The translations under genes were made by a program, and so were the position numbers. 5,171 nt of DNA from CAYMEV01 sp964431655 [NCBI: uncultured bacterium] (GTDB lineage Bacteria; CAYMEV01): positions 1 through 5,171 of the forward strand of contig CAYSKJ010000196.1 in assembly GCA_964431655.1 (NCBI GenBank). Reading direction: 5' to 3'. This document shows positions 4,957 through 5,171 of this stretch, piece after piece; position 1 is the first letter of the stretch; each line of letters begins with the position of its first letter. The notes under the pieces were generated by a model that made no database searches, was not told the DNA's origin, and saw only the letters and a list, made by a program, of their open reading frames with translations.

Positions 4957-5171
4957 TTATTTCCAATGGGGTTGAATTATATTCATATTATTATCTGTAA
5001 TGGGAATATTAAACTCTGCTTCCGTGTTTGTCAAGAACAAGCGTATGGAACCTTTTTCCTTGGATGAATATACTATGAGCCTGCCCCGGGGTGAAAAAGA
5101 CGGGTCTTCATTGGATCCCTGCAAATGGGTCAGCCTTCTGGGGCTGGAGCCGTCAATATTCATGGTAAATA
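4957..5171 (-). CDS. tolB: TolB C-terminal beta-propeller fragment
   Basis: The frame enters from the right edge and ends at TAA; about 71 codons are visible and the start lies outside the window. The sequence shows WD40-like beta-propeller (PD40) repeats: MNIDGSSPRRLTHLQGSNED, then PSFSPRGRLIVYSS, then a final degenerate blade ending NIIQPHWK. The order 'G-x-N-E-D-P-x-F-S-P-x-G-R' matches the last blades of TolB, the periplasmic partner of Pal. In this copy the usual DG after SP is RG, and the last blade lacks the usual MNxDG motif (here TNTEAEF). The following pal and cpoB genes support the TolB identity over other PD40 proteins such as DPP-IV-type peptidases. Whether tolQ, tolR and tolA lie further upstream cannot be seen. 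Confidence 0.8.
   Translation of the reverse strand, partial: FTMNIDGSSPRRLTHLQGSNEDPSFSPRGRLIVYSSKEKGSIRLFLTNTEAEFNIPITDNNMNIIQPHWK

Noticed and set aside
4937-4966. Longer N-terminus for Pal starting at the ATG at 4966
   Set aside because: It would overlap the tolB stop, lies upstream of the strong GAGGAG ribosome site, and would put charged residues before the lipoprotein signal.
1-5171. CRISPR array, tRNA or rRNA genes, insertion sequence
   Set aside because: No regularly spaced repeats, cloverleaf sequence, rRNA segment, transposase or terminal inverted repeats were seen; nearly all of the window is accounted for by protein-coding genes.

Overview
The window reads as chromosomal DNA from a diderm (Gram-negative type) bacterium. 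Two lipoproteins with clear lipobox signals follow the end of a TolB-type beta-propeller protein, in the order tolB-pal-cpoB, which implies an outer membrane. Base composition is slightly AT-rich. Codon use favours AGG for arginine and ATA for isoleucine, as in several deep diderm lineages (for example Spirochaetota, Nitrospirota, Desulfobacterota). The sequence alone does not let me choose among these.

Layout from left to right. (1) Bases 2-178, plus strand: the last 58 codons of an unidentified protein whose ending resembles caspase-like/C25 peptidase C-termini. (2) 196-795, plus strand: a TrmN6/YfiC-type tRNA (adenine-N6) methyltransferase with an intact SAM site and an NPPYYK catalytic motif. 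(3) 787-2371, minus strand: a two-gene operon. The first gene encodes a 332-residue protein with a basic N-terminal tip, a disordered charged N-terminal part and a long coiled coil. The second encodes a 190-residue protein that is almost entirely coiled coil. (4) 2372-2506: a compact divergent control region with two near-consensus sigma70 promoters back to back and an 11-bp direct repeat spaced 31 bp (about three helical turns). (5) 2507-3487, plus strand: a ParA-type ATPase carrying an N-terminal MerR-like helix-turn-helix, with no ParB beside it. (6) A 9-bp perfect hairpin between convergent genes. (7) 3528-5171, minus strand: tolB (C-terminus only), pal and cpoB.

The most interesting part is 787-3487. 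A ParA ATPase with its own DNA-binding domain is divergently linked to two coiled-coil proteins, one with a lysine/arginine-rich N-terminal tip of the kind by which ParA partners often stimulate the ATPase. The arrangement recalls PomX/PomY/PomZ of Myxococcus, which positions the division site, and other orphan ParA cargo-positioning systems. The neighbouring Tol-Pal genes act in outer-membrane constriction during division, which fits a cell-division or cell-envelope positioning role. That function is an inference: I recognise neither coiled-coil protein as a member of a named family. A second oddity is in Pal, where the Asp of the GHxD peptidoglycan-binding motif is replaced by Cys, with an Asp at the next position.
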